NCBI GenBank assembly: GCA_963744915.1 | Contig: CAVUUY010000014.1 | Location: 1 to 64,000 of the forward strand | DNA from: DATAFF01 sp963744915 | Lineage (GTDB): Bacteria; Pseudomonadota; Alphaproteobacteria; Rhizobiales; Aestuariivirgaceae | DNA length: 64,000 nucleotides | Direction: 5' to 3' | Part shown: in pieces, positions 18,702-27,241 of the stretch | Numbering within the stretch: position 1 is the stretch's first letter | Layout: each line of letters opens with the position of its first letter | Made by a program: the position numbers and the translations under genes | Notes under the pieces: model-generated | Database searches by the model: none | Told to the model about the DNA's origin: nothing | The model's input: the letters and a program-made list of their open reading frames with translations, nothing else

Positions 18702-19217
18702 TGCGTCTTGGATGACTATTCGTAGGCACTCACGACGGGTGTTCGGAAACTATTCCAAACGGCCCTTGGGCTTCCTCGAGCGTTTCTGCAGTTTTTTCCT
18801 TTTACAAAGACCCCCCGATTGGGTGTTCGGGAATCAAGTGGTTTGTGAACGCCTTTCCGATTGCCCATTGGGCAAAGCGATCTCAGTTTCTGCCGTCTGC
18901 TAAACGCCTGTGAGCGGACTTTCTGTGCACCGAGTTGCACTTCCGAGAAGGGCCATGTGTGGACGGCTCCGAGTTGGCAAGGAAAATCTTCACGTCGCAG
19001 ATCCGGTGGGGTGCAGCCATGTGTTCGGCCTTATTTGCGCGGTTCACATGACCGCTGGCCATAATGCCCTCCGCGGATCAGGTCCCGGTCAACAGCTCGC
19101 ATTTGATAATGCAGTGGCCCGAGTGGGTTGTCCTGATCGCCGGCTCGACCGGCTCTGCATTACGTGCTGTTCGCCCTGCCAACCTTCACATTGCGCCGGA
19201 TGTGGGCGCGATCTCCT
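18702..19217. other. Intergenic; no supported gene
   Basis: No convincing frame. It contains the second copy of the TTGCCCAATGGGCAA palindrome at 18861-18875, and the presumed terminal region of the IS110 element toward 19200. Confidence 0.45.
18861..18875. repeat. Palindrome TTGCCCATTGGGCAA, copy 2 (inverted relative to 9137-9151)
   Basis: Reverse complement of the word at 9137-9151, with shared flanks: on the complementary strand it reads CGCTTTGCCCAATGGGCAAT. Function unknown. Confidence 0.5.
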
Positions 19218-20249
19218 TTATGCCGCCAGTGCGACGGGTTCCTTGTAGCGTTCGCCCTTTGCCATCATCGCCCATGCCATCCTGGCGATCTTGTTGGCGA
19301 GCGCGATGGCCGCGACCTTGGTCGGCCGACGCGCCAGCAATGCCGTTAACCAGGGCCGATGTTTGGTGCCATGGATCTTGGCGTAGCGGATCACCGCCAG
19401 CGCGCCTGTGGTGAACAGACTACGCAGATAGCGATCGCCCTGCTTGCTGATACTGCCGAGCTTGTCCTTGCCCCCACTCGAGCGTTGCTTAGGAACAAGC
19501 CCGATCCAAGCCGAGAAATCACGCCCCGATCGAAAGACCTTTGGATCAGCGACGCTGGCGACCAGAGCAGTGGCGAGTGCTGGCCCGATGCCGGGAATGT
19601 CGTCGAGCCGCTTACTGGTGGCGTTCGAGCGGTGCCAGGCCATGATTTGGCGATCAAATTCGAGGATCTGGGCCTTCAGCATCTTAAGCTCAGCGCCAAG
19701 GGCGGCAACACACCGACGCGCCACGCCAGGCAGGCGTTCGTCACCACAATCAGCGACGATATTGAGCAGTTGCTCAACACCATGGCGCCCAACTGGTGCA
19801 ACAATCCCGAATTCGGCAAGATGGGCTCGGATCGCGTTGATCACCGCGGTCTGTTGACGAATGAACAAATGGCGGGTGCGGTGGAGCATCAGACAGCTCT
19901 GCTGCTCGCGTGTTTTGGTTGCAACAAACCGCATGTTTGCGCGGGTGACCGCTTCACAAATGGCCTCGGCGTCAGCGGCATCGTTCTTCTGCCGCTTGAC
20001 ATAGGGTCTCACATAGGCCGGCGGCATGAGGCGCACCCTATGCCCAAGAGCCTGCAATTCGCGCGACCAATGATGCGATCCAGCGCAGGCCTCGATCCCA
20101 ATCAGGCACGGCGCCAGCTTCTGAAAGAACGCCAAGACGTAGCGCCGCCTCAACTGACGACGGATGATCACCTGGCCTTCGGCATCAGTGCCATGGACCT
20201 GAAACACTGACTTCGCGATGTCGAGACCGATAGTCGTAACCGCTTGCAT
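19218..20249 (-). CDS. IS110-family transposase
   Basis: A 343-residue DEDD transposase starting MQAVTTIGLDIAKSVFQVHG. The acidic residues are in GLDIAK, LIGIEACAGSHHW and KNDAADAEAI. The C-terminal half has the transposase_20 helix-hairpin-helix DDIPGIGPALATAL and the FSAWIGLVPKQRSSGG serine motif. The protein is intact. Family members make no target duplication, so element ends cannot be fixed here. It lies directly downstream of ureD on the same strand and may have truncated the urease operon (ureD is the last gene before it). Confidence 0.88.
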   Translation of the reverse strand: MQAVTTIGLDIAKSVFQVHGTDAEGQVIIRRQLRRRYVLAFFQKLAPCLIGIEACAGSHHWSRELQALGHRVRLMPPAYVRPYVKRQKNDAADAEAICEAVTRANMRFVATKTREQQSCLMLHRTRHLFIRQQTAVINAIRAHLAEFGIVAPVGRHGVEQLLNIVADCGDERLPGVARRCVAALGAELKMLKAQILEFDRQIMAWHRSNATSKRLDDIPGIGPALATALVASVADPKVFRSGRDFSAWIGLVPKQRSSGGKDKLGSISKQGDRYLRSLFTTGALAVIRYAKIHGTKHRPWLTALLARRPTKVAAIALANKIARMAWAMMAKGERYKEPVALAA

Positions 20250-20372
20250 GCTGGCTCCTCCGAATCGTGGGAACCTTAACAGCACCCACTTCCATGGCAT
20301 TCACGTGCCGGTGGAGGAGCCGTCCACAGCATCACAAGCGGACCACCTGCAACGATCGTACAACACCTGGAG

Positions 20373-21200
20373 TTATTTGCGTCGAGGCTGTGGGGGCAGT
20401 CCAAACCTTATGCAACGTACTGATGACCAGACAGCATTTATGCCGGAGCGCATGGAATGGGCGTTTGAAGCCAGGATGCGAGTCACTATGCCACATTGAT
20501 TAGGCATGTAAGAAGCTCCCCAGTAGATTCCGGACAGACGGTTTAGTGTCGAACGTATTGCATCGATCATGACTTCCTTATGGCTACTTCGACTGATGAA
20601 AAAGACTGAGCCAAACGCCGAATAGCTCCCGCAAATTCCAGGTGACTGTGACAAAAAGGTGGTTCCCGATACCAAGAAGCGATCGCAGGCGAGTAACGTG
20701 CCGGCCTCATCGCTAACGATCAATTCGCTTCTGAGCTGCTGAAAGGCACCATTCTTCCCAAGCGGATCATGGGAGAGAATAGAATCGCACAGAATGAGTT
20801 CTCCAGACAGAGTGCTGCTTATTGCGACGCTAGAACTGAAATTCGCGCACGGAAACAATATGACTGGATCTGGCATGTACTCGACGAACGCATCATTCCC
20901 GATATAGATCTCGACCCGATGCCTAGCGTCTCCGTCCGACATCGAGTGAACAATGGTTGAGGCCTGTGACGTACAATGCACCATCGATCCAGGTCCACAT
21001 TGCATTGCTATATTCAGCCTGTCTTTTTCGAAGATGCCTCCGGCGAGCGACTGTGTATAGAGAGTTGCGAACCCCGGGGGATCATCGGTCACGTAATGCG
21101 GACGACAAATATGAAATGGATAGGATGCAAACTGTCGATGGACATAAGTGCGCTGGGCATCGCGGCGAAATTCTAACTCCAATACGCCGTTTCGAGTCAC
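20373..21200 (-). CDS. ureD: Urease accessory protein UreD
   Basis: A 275-residue scaffold protein that binds apo-urease and, with UreF and UreG, forms the nickel-insertion complex. Family segments are FASYPFHICRPHYV, YTQSLAGGIFEKDRL, CTSQASTIVHSM and LSHDPLGKNGAF. Last gene of the operon, 19 bases after ureG. The start at 21200 has no competing upstream codon with a better site. Confidence 0.88.
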   Translation of the reverse strand: MTRNGVLELEFRRDAQRTYVHRQFASYPFHICRPHYVTDDPPGFATLYTQSLAGGIFEKDRLNIAMQCGPGSMVHCTSQASTIVHSMSDGDARHRVEIYIGNDAFVEYMPDPVILFPCANFSSSVAISSTLSGELILCDSILSHDPLGKNGAFQQLRSELIVSDEAGTLLACDRFLVSGTTFLSQSPGICGSYSAFGSVFFISRSSHKEVMIDAIRSTLNRLSGIYWGASYMPNQCGIVTRILASNAHSMRSGINAVWSSVRCIRFGLPPQPRRK

Positions 21201-21219
21201 CGGCCTTCAGCCCTGCGTA

Positions 21220-21861
21220 TCAACTTGTCCGCTCCGTCAAGACGGCTTCGTAGCACAACCACTCTGCCACGCTCTCGATCCCCTCGCCGTGGGCGCAATT
21301 GGTGGTCAGTACGGGTCTGCCATTCCGGATCTCACGCGCTTCGGCGAGCATACGTTGGAGATCGACTTTCACATAAGGTGCGAGATCGATCTTGTTCACC
21401 ACCAAAAGATCGCACTGCAGAACACCGGGGCCTCGTTTGCGCGGGATGTCATCGCCGCCGGCAACATCGATGACAAACACCCAGTGGTCGACGAGCTCTC
21501 TGGAAAATGTGGATGCGAGATTATCGCCGCCACTTTCGATAAGAATGACATCAGGTGCGAACTGCTCCTCGAGGGCATCCGCGGCCATGATATTCAATGT
21601 CGGGTCCTCCCGAATCACCGTATGGGGGCAGGCTCCCAACTCGACCGCTTTGACTCTGCTTGGATCAATCAGCCCACTTCGCCGCAGACGCTCGGCATCC
21701 TCCTTCGTTACGAGATCGTTAGTGACGATCGCAAGCTGCACGCCTCGTCGATCGAGAACGGGGATGAGCTGCTCAATCAGCGCCGTTTTTCCCGATCCGA
21801 CCGGGCCACCAATTCCCACGCGCGCAGCACCTGGACTGTCTCGGAAAGGCAGCTGGCTCAT
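21220..21861 (-). CDS. ureG: Urease accessory GTPase UreG
   Basis: A 213-residue SIMIBI GTPase that delivers nickel to urease. The P-loop is GGPVGSGKT near residue 20, the metal-binding CPH motif is in LGACPHTVIRED, and the G-domain NKIDLAPYV follows. The ATG at 21861 overlaps the ureC stop (ATGA), so the two are translationally coupled. Full length and intact. Confidence 0.93.
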   Translation of the reverse strand: MSQLPFRDSPGAARVGIGGPVGSGKTALIEQLIPVLDRRGVQLAIVTNDLVTKEDAERLRRSGLIDPSRVKAVELGACPHTVIREDPTLNIMAADALEEQFAPDVILIESGGDNLASTFSRELVDHWVFVIDVAGGDDIPRKRGPGVLQCDLLVVNKIDLAPYVKVDLQRMLAEAREIRNGRPVLTTNCAHGEGIESVAEWLCYEAVLTERTS

Positions 21862-23570
21862 CTGAACATGTACCGTTGACTCAAAGGCACCGTCTTGGCA
21901 GGTTCGCACATCGCAAGCACACCATCGACATGGACATCGAAGTTCTGTGGATTGACCCGTATCTCCGGGCAGGCGTTATTGTGCAACATATGAGACTTGT
22001 TGAGCTTCCGGGTACCCTGGCTTGGAAGAACTGCTTTGGTCAATCCCAATCGCTCCTTCACATTGGCTGCGATTGCGCTCTGATTGACAAAGCAAGCGCT
22101 CAGTCCCTGTTTTGCCGAGCCGAATGCTCCCCATTGCGGGCGCATCACGATTGGCTCGCAGGTCATGAGAGAGGCGGCACTATCACCCATCGCCGACCAG
22201 ACGATGAAGCCGCCCTTGATTATGAGCTCCGGCTTAATGCCGTAGAAGCCAGGACGCCACAGCACGATGTCGGCGAACTTGCCCGTCTCAAGCGAACCGA
22301 CATAGGCGTCGATGCCGAACGTCCGGGCCGCGTTGATCGTGTATTTGGCGATATACCGCTTGATGCGTTCATTGTCCCCGATCCGGCTGCGTTCCTCCGG
22401 GAGTCGACCTCGTTGATCCTTCATCTTCGATGCGAGTTGCCAAGTCCGACAGATGACCTCGTTTATCCGGCCCATGCCCTGGCTGTCCGATCCCAGCATG
22501 GAAATGGCACCGAGATCATGAAGGATATCCTCCGCCGCCATGGTTTGGGCGCGAATACGGCTCTCGGCGAAGGCCACATCTTCCGGGACATCGGGATTGA
22601 GATGATGGCATACCATCGTCATATCCAGATGTTCGTCAAAGGTATTGACGGTGTATGGGTTAGTGGGATTGGTGGAGGAGGGAAGACAGTGCTTCTCGCC
22701 TGCCACCCGAATGATATCTGGGGCATGTCCTCCCCCCGCGCCTTCGGTATGATACGTGTGGATTGTGCGCCCGTTGATGGCTTCGAGGGTATCCTCTAGA
22801 AAACCGCTCTCATTCAACGTGTCCGTATGGATCTGGACCTGAAAATCAAGCTCGTCAGCGACCGACAGACAGCAATCGATGACAGCCGGCATCGATCCCC
22901 AGTCCTCGTGTATCTTCAAACCAAGACAACCGCCGGCCAGCTGATCTATCAGTGACCGGGGCTTTGAAGAGTTCCCTCTGCCAAGAAAGCCAAAATTGAT
23001 GGGCCACGCCTCAGCCGCCTGAAGCATCCGACCGACGTTCCAAGCTCCCCCGCAATCGATGCCGACGGTGATTGGGCCGAGGGAACCGCCGATCATCGTC
23101 GTCATACCGGCCGCTATCGCGTGCGCACAGAGCTGAGCGCTATCAAAATGGACGTGAACATCGATCCCTCCTGGAGTTGCAATCAGCCCTTCCGCATCGC
23201 GTGCGGTTGTCGCGGCGCCGCATATCAGATGCGGATCCACACCATCCATGACCGCCGGATTACCGCCCTTTCCGACCCCGACAACAAGGCCATCCTTAAT
23301 GCCGATATCGCCCTTTATGATGCCAAGGACGGGATCGATAACCACGGCATTGCAAACGATCATGTCGAGCGACCCTGACGCGCTATCGTATCCGGGTGTC
23401 AGGCCAAGGCCGTCTCGCAGCGTCTTCCCACCGCCATGAAGGCACTCGTCCCCAGGGACGTTGTGATCATGCTCGATCTCAGCGAGGAGTGAAGTATCAC
23501 CAAGACGTACTGCGTCACCTTTGGTAGGTCCATACATGGCGGCGTAGTCACGTCGCGACATCCGTGCCAT
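21858..23570 (-). CDS. ureC: Urease alpha subunit (divergent)
   Basis: A 570-residue catalytic subunit that hydrolyses urea to ammonia and carbamate with two nickel ions. All ligands are present: H139 and H141 (VHVH), the carbamylated lysine K219 in GLKIHEDWG, H248 (QIHTD), H274 (YHTEGAGGGHAPD), catalytic H322 (CHHL) and D362 (GSDSQGMGR). The offset from the Klebsiella numbering is a constant two. Segments around 142-185 (FDSAQLCAHAIAAG, GIDCGGAWNVGRML) depart from the usual consensus, so this belongs to a divergent urease branch. It begins five bases after ureAB. Confidence 0.93.
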   Translation of the reverse strand: MARMSRRDYAAMYGPTKGDAVRLGDTSLLAEIEHDHNVPGDECLHGGGKTLRDGLGLTPGYDSASGSLDMIVCNAVVIDPVLGIIKGDIGIKDGLVVGVGKGGNPAVMDGVDPHLICGAATTARDAEGLIATPGGIDVHVHFDSAQLCAHAIAAGMTTMIGGSLGPITVGIDCGGAWNVGRMLQAAEAWPINFGFLGRGNSSKPRSLIDQLAGGCLGLKIHEDWGSMPAVIDCCLSVADELDFQVQIHTDTLNESGFLEDTLEAINGRTIHTYHTEGAGGGHAPDIIRVAGEKHCLPSSTNPTNPYTVNTFDEHLDMTMVCHHLNPDVPEDVAFAESRIRAQTMAAEDILHDLGAISMLGSDSQGMGRINEVICRTWQLASKMKDQRGRLPEERSRIGDNERIKRYIAKYTINAARTFGIDAYVGSLETGKFADIVLWRPGFYGIKPELIIKGGFIVWSAMGDSAASLMTCEPIVMRPQWGAFGSAKQGLSACFVNQSAIAANVKERLGLTKAVLPSQGTRKLNKSHMLHNNACPEIRVNPQNFDVHVDGVLAMCEPAKTVPLSQRYMFR

Positions 23571-23575
23571 CGGTC

Positions 23576-24277
23576 TCAGGCCCCCTTGAATCCACGCTCG
23601 CGCGCTCGCCGCAGCGCCGCGGCCTTCTGTGCGTCGTTTCTGGTCGTGCCCATGGTCAACGAGTTCAGTCCCTGCACTTCGCCAGTGCCGCCAAATGCCA
23701 CGAGCATGATCTCCTTGCTCTCCCCGGGTTCGAACCTGGCGGCTGTTCCAGCCGGAATGTCCAGATGCATGCCGAACGCTTTTTCGCGATCAAATTTCAG
23801 GGCGCGGTTCGTTTCAAAAAAATGGTAGTGGCTACCGATTTGCACCGGACGGTCACCTGTGTTGATGACCTCGATCGCGGCTCGGCGGCGACCTGCACTG
23901 AGTTCGATGTCGCCATCCGCCGTGATGATTTCGCCAGGTATGATGTCGGTCTGATCTCCTACAGCTGTCTGGCCGGATCGTATCGGATTATGAACGGTCA
24001 CCAGCTTGGTTCCGTCAGGAAATGTCCCCTCGACCTGAATCATTAACATCAGCTCCGCGATGCCGGGCATGACATCGTCTTTTGTTAAAATGGTTGAGCC
24101 GAAGCTTATCAACTCCGCCACCGACTTTCCCTCGCGGGCACCTTCGAGGATTTCATCGGCAATAATCGCCACCGCTTCAGGATAATTCATTTTGAGGCCT
24201 CTCTGGCGGCGTTTCCGTGCCAATTCGGCCGCAGTGAAAATTGTGAGTCGTTCAAGTTCGGTAGGGGTTAAGAACAT
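23576..24277 (-). CDS. ureAB: Fused urease gamma/beta subunit
   Basis: A 233-residue fusion. Residues 1-100 are UreA-like (MFLTPTELERLTIFTAAELA, YPEAVAIIADEILEGAREG, VHNPI). From about 112 onward it is UreB-like (IIPGEIITADGDIEL, GSHYHFFETN, AFGMHLDIPAGTAARFEPGE, GLNSLTMG). The gamma-beta fusion is known from Helicobacter and some Rhizobiales. It sits between ureF and ureC with short gaps, so the structural and accessory genes form one operon. Confidence 0.93.
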   Translation of the reverse strand: MFLTPTELERLTIFTAAELARKRRQRGLKMNYPEAVAIIADEILEGAREGKSVAELISFGSTILTKDDVMPGIAELMLMIQVEGTFPDGTKLVTVHNPIRSGQTAVGDQTDIIPGEIITADGDIELSAGRRRAAIEVINTGDRPVQIGSHYHFFETNRALKFDREKAFGMHLDIPAGTAARFEPGESKEIMLVAFGGTGEVQGLNSLTMGTTRNDAQKAAALRRARERGFKGA

Positions 24278-24302
24278 TGCCCTTCTCCTGGTGAACTCTC
24301 TT

Positions 24303-24986
24303 TCAATTGGAAAAAAGCCGAGAGTGCCTCGTTTCGTGACGCATCGAAGCGATATCCGCGTGAGGCGTAAACGCGCCGATGTCCTGAATATCAGTCGGAG
24401 GGGTCTTCAATATGATCGCAATCTCCTTAGCCAACTCCGTAAGGAAAAGCTGGCATTGAAAGTGGCCGACAAGGCCAAGTCGAATAGCGGCGCTGAGAAA
24501 TGACATGCAAAAAAAATATCCGGATATCGCAGCTGCCGCATCTTCCTGCAGCCCGAGCCGTCGCCACAACATCCCTTGGGCAACAGCAAGGTGCGGGTCG
24601 CGAGATCTCTTTTCTCCTGTTTCGAAATACGCTTGAGCACCGTCGGTTTGCAAACGTCTATGAATGGCTAGAAGAGCACCCCCGAGTTTCCTTGATGCCT
24701 CCCGGAACTCACGACTCAATGTCATCGCATCAAGAAGATCATCAAGCTGCACGATCTTGGCAAAGTCAAATGCGCTTCGATGAGCCGCAACAACGATTGG
24801 GCGATCGACTCCCGCCCAACGCGCGCGCAGTTGGCCGATCACGAAATGAAAGAGCGCATCTGAGCCACGGAGCTCGTCATCACCACAAAGCCCCTCTAAA
24901 GCCCAGGAGAACGAGAGGCCCCCGCTGGGAAAAAAGCTGTCGCCGTGTTGCAGCATCAAAAGAAGCTGGTTCGGGTCACTCAACAT
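24303..24986 (-). CDS. ureF: Urease accessory protein UreF
   Basis: A 227-residue all-helical protein of the nickel-insertion complex, bridging UreD and UreG. Recognisable segments are LQHGDSFFPSGGLSFSWALE near the N-terminus and ISGYFFCMSFLSAAIRLGLVG in the second half. Its start at 24986 overlaps the ureE stop by 11 bases. Confidence 0.88.
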   Translation of the reverse strand: MLSDPNQLLLMLQHGDSFFPSGGLSFSWALEGLCGDDELRGSDALFHFVIGQLRARWAGVDRPIVVAAHRSAFDFAKIVQLDDLLDAMTLSREFREASRKLGGALLAIHRRLQTDGAQAYFETGEKRSRDPHLAVAQGMLWRRLGLQEDAAAAISGYFFCMSFLSAAIRLGLVGHFQCQLFLTELAKEIAIILKTPPTDIQDIGAFTPHADIASMRHETRHSRLFSN

Positions 24987-25422
24987 CTATTTTTCTGACA
25001 CGATCTCCAACAAGAGTTTCAAGCCTCGCTAGATAAGTTTGTTCTTCACCGTCGATTGCGATCCTCAGCCGGCCTCCATCGAAATGGACCCGCCAGTGCA
25101 TGTTTCCCGCACGGTATCCAAGTTCGAGCGCTGCAGGAATATCTCTCGGCTCGAGCACCAACCACTGTTCCTCCTCGAGGCGTACGACGACCGCCCTCTC
25201 GGGTTCCAGAACGAGCACCGCACCATTCGACAAATGCTGTGAACGCGGGAGTGCAATTCCGTACTCATTCCCGGCACTGCTCTTTACTCGCAGTCGATGT
25301 CTTGCGAGATCGCTACGCGACAAACGGATGTACTCCACCAAACCGGCGTGGGCGAGGTGGTGTAGCTGACCGGCGATTGCCGGAGAATCGCTGGTACCGA
25401 TAATGTTCTCGATGCGTCTCAA
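24976..25422 (-). CDS. ureE: Urease accessory metallochaperone UreE
   Basis: The homologous part starts LRRIENIIGTSD at a TTG at 25422, with GGAGAGG a suitable distance upstream; this gives 148 residues. The open frame extends to 25653 but the extra N-terminus has no family similarity. Segments RHRLRVKSSAGNEYGIALPR and GYRAGNMHWRVHF match the peptide-binding and metal-binding halves. There is no histidine-rich tail, as in many rhizobial UreE. First gene of the operon as far as can be seen. Confidence 0.8.
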   Translation of the reverse strand: MRRIENIIGTSDSPAIAGQLHHLAHAGLVEYIRLSRSDLARHRLRVKSSAGNEYGIALPRSQHLSNGAVLVLEPERAVVVRLEEEQWLVLEPRDIPAALELGYRAGNMHWRVHFDGGRLRIAIDGEEQTYLARLETLVGDRVRKIDVE

Positions 25423-25566
25423 GCGAGCCTCTCCAGCTTTATACTTCTGACCGCAGGTCAGTAAGTAGCGTTCCGATAATGTCACAGGGCGGCTTTGCGA
25501 TCCATCGGAAGCTCGGCCCCGATTGGATGCCTCTGATGAGCTTGCCGCCCTATTTTGATCGCTCTG

Positions 25567-25720
25567 ACCACCAGAGCGCAATGGCCAAGCAGCCGCCTGC
25601 GGCCATGACGACAAAGGCCGCAATCCAGCCCGACGCTGTATCGATACCCCCATCGCGATCGATTGCGACTCCGTTTACCCAGCCACCAACATATCCAAGG
25701 AAGTGATCCTTCGAGCACCG
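25567..25720 (-). pseudogene. C-terminal fragment of a membrane transporter (MFS-like)
   Basis: A minus-strand frame reads LGYVGGWVNGVAIDRDGGID, followed by a hydrophobic helix (GWIAAFVVMAAGGCLAIALW) and a basic end WSERSK before a stop. This resembles the last loop and helix of a major-facilitator transporter. No upstream part is present. It may be a relic of a gene that once preceded ureE. Confidence 0.35.
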
Positions 25721-26161
25721 TTCGCTAGCGGCACCCGTGGCTTGTACGGCATTGAGTGGGTCTGACGACGAACAGCGAGCGGGTGGAAATCTCTTTGATC
25801 ACAACGGAGTTCGCCGTCGTTGCAAAGTGGGTCCAAAACCCCGTGTGCGGTTTGGCAAAAGACTATCAACCACAAGCAACGGCATAAATGTTGGAGTGTT
25901 CGGTTCACTCGATGATCGCAACTTCCGCAATGGGTCATTGCAGCTATCAAAGGTAGGCTTAGCAGGTCCGTTTTGCCCTCATCACCAAACAAAACTAGGC
26001 AGCTCGCGCATAACCGAGATGGGCTAGGATCAAACGCCTTACGAAATGTCTCGGAGGAGCATTGGATGTTTCTGGCCCAGATGAAGTCGACAGAAGGGAT
26101 GTCCTGAGTAGTTCGGTGTAGTCTAGGCCGAAGCAGCGGGAGAGTCCCCGCCGCCTCCTTG
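25721..26161. other. Intergenic; no supported gene
   Basis: Short unrecognised frames only. It separates the urease operon from the end of the ureohydrolase operon; both run on the minus strand. Confidence 0.5.
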
Positions 26162-27209
26162 TTATTCCGCGGCAGTAAGGTCTGAACGGCGTAAATCCTG
26201 ATCGACCAGCTCGCCCCGCGCCCTCGCCATCGCTGCCATCAGCCGCAGCACGGTGCACACGGCAAGACGCGAGGTCGTGCCGCTGACGTCAAAGACGGGC
26301 GCAAGCTCAGTCACGTCGATCAGACTCGACAGTCTTGCGCTCACCTATGATGTCGGCGACTCGCACGATCTCGCGGCTTTCGAGTCCGCCAGGCTCGGTC
26401 GCGGTGACGCCGGGAGCGGCCGATGCGTCCATGACGTTGAAGTTAAAGCTCAGATACTGCGCGTCGGTCCCGGTCCAGACGCGTTCCACCGCCTCGCGCG
26501 TCACCGTATCGATGCCGCGGTCATAGATTTCGAACATCGGGTAGAAGCGAAGGCCGCGCGCTTTAGCGAGATCTATATAATCCTTTGGATTCATTGAATT
26601 GCGGGCACCGATATGAGCGACATTGGCGACCGGCAGGTTGGGAAGCTCGGTGATGCGCGCCAGCGCGCAGGTGCTCAGCAACTTTTCACCGGCCCAACTG
26701 TCGGCGAGATCGAGATGGGCCCCGAAATGGAGGCAGCCCATCGTCTTGCCGGCGCCGATATGGTCAGACAACGCACGCGCCGCCTGGATCGAAATCGACC
26801 TGTCGCCGCCGACGACGATGGGTGTCTTTCCGGCCTTGAGCACGGTCGTCACGGCGCGATAAATGCGCTCGCGCGCGCTGTCGGGATTGACCTTCGGCAT
26901 CGGCAGATCGCCGCAATCGATAGCGAGCCCGTAGAGATCGACGCCGAACTCGAACCAGTAGGAGAGATATTCCTGCGAGGCAATGCGAAACTCGCGCGGC
27001 CCGTCCTCGCTCCCAGGCTTGCCAACATTGCCCTCGTCGAACGGCACGCCGACAAAGGCGTAGCGCGCGCTTTGCGCCTTGAGCGCTTCGGTTTCAAGAG
27101 GCACGTGGGGCGCACGCAAGAAAGTCAGTTGTCCCGGCGCACGATAATTCTCGCCGCCCTCGCCGCCGAGGGGAGAAAACAGATGGGCGTAGCTTTTCGC
27201 AGGGTTCAT
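26162..27209 (-). pseudogene. Ureohydrolase-family partner subunit lacking metal ligands (one frameshift near the C-terminus)
   Basis: This protein has the agmatinase/arginase fold but the metal motifs are altered: GGDRS at 134-138 (family GGDHS), HFGAHLD at 161-167 (family DAHxD), SFNFNVMDAS at 254-263 (family SxDxDxxDP). A dinuclear metal site cannot form, so it is probably a structural partner of the catalytic protein encoded just upstream. The main frame stops at 26307 after VADIIGERKTVE. Removing one T near 26325 restores ELIDVTELAPVFDVSGTTS and extends the protein to a stop at 26162 (349 residues). Whether the frameshift is real decides if the partner is functional. Gap to the upstream gene is 32 bases. 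Confidence 0.8.
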
Positions 27210-27241
27210 GGCTGTTTCGCTCTTCTGTTACACCGTACGGT

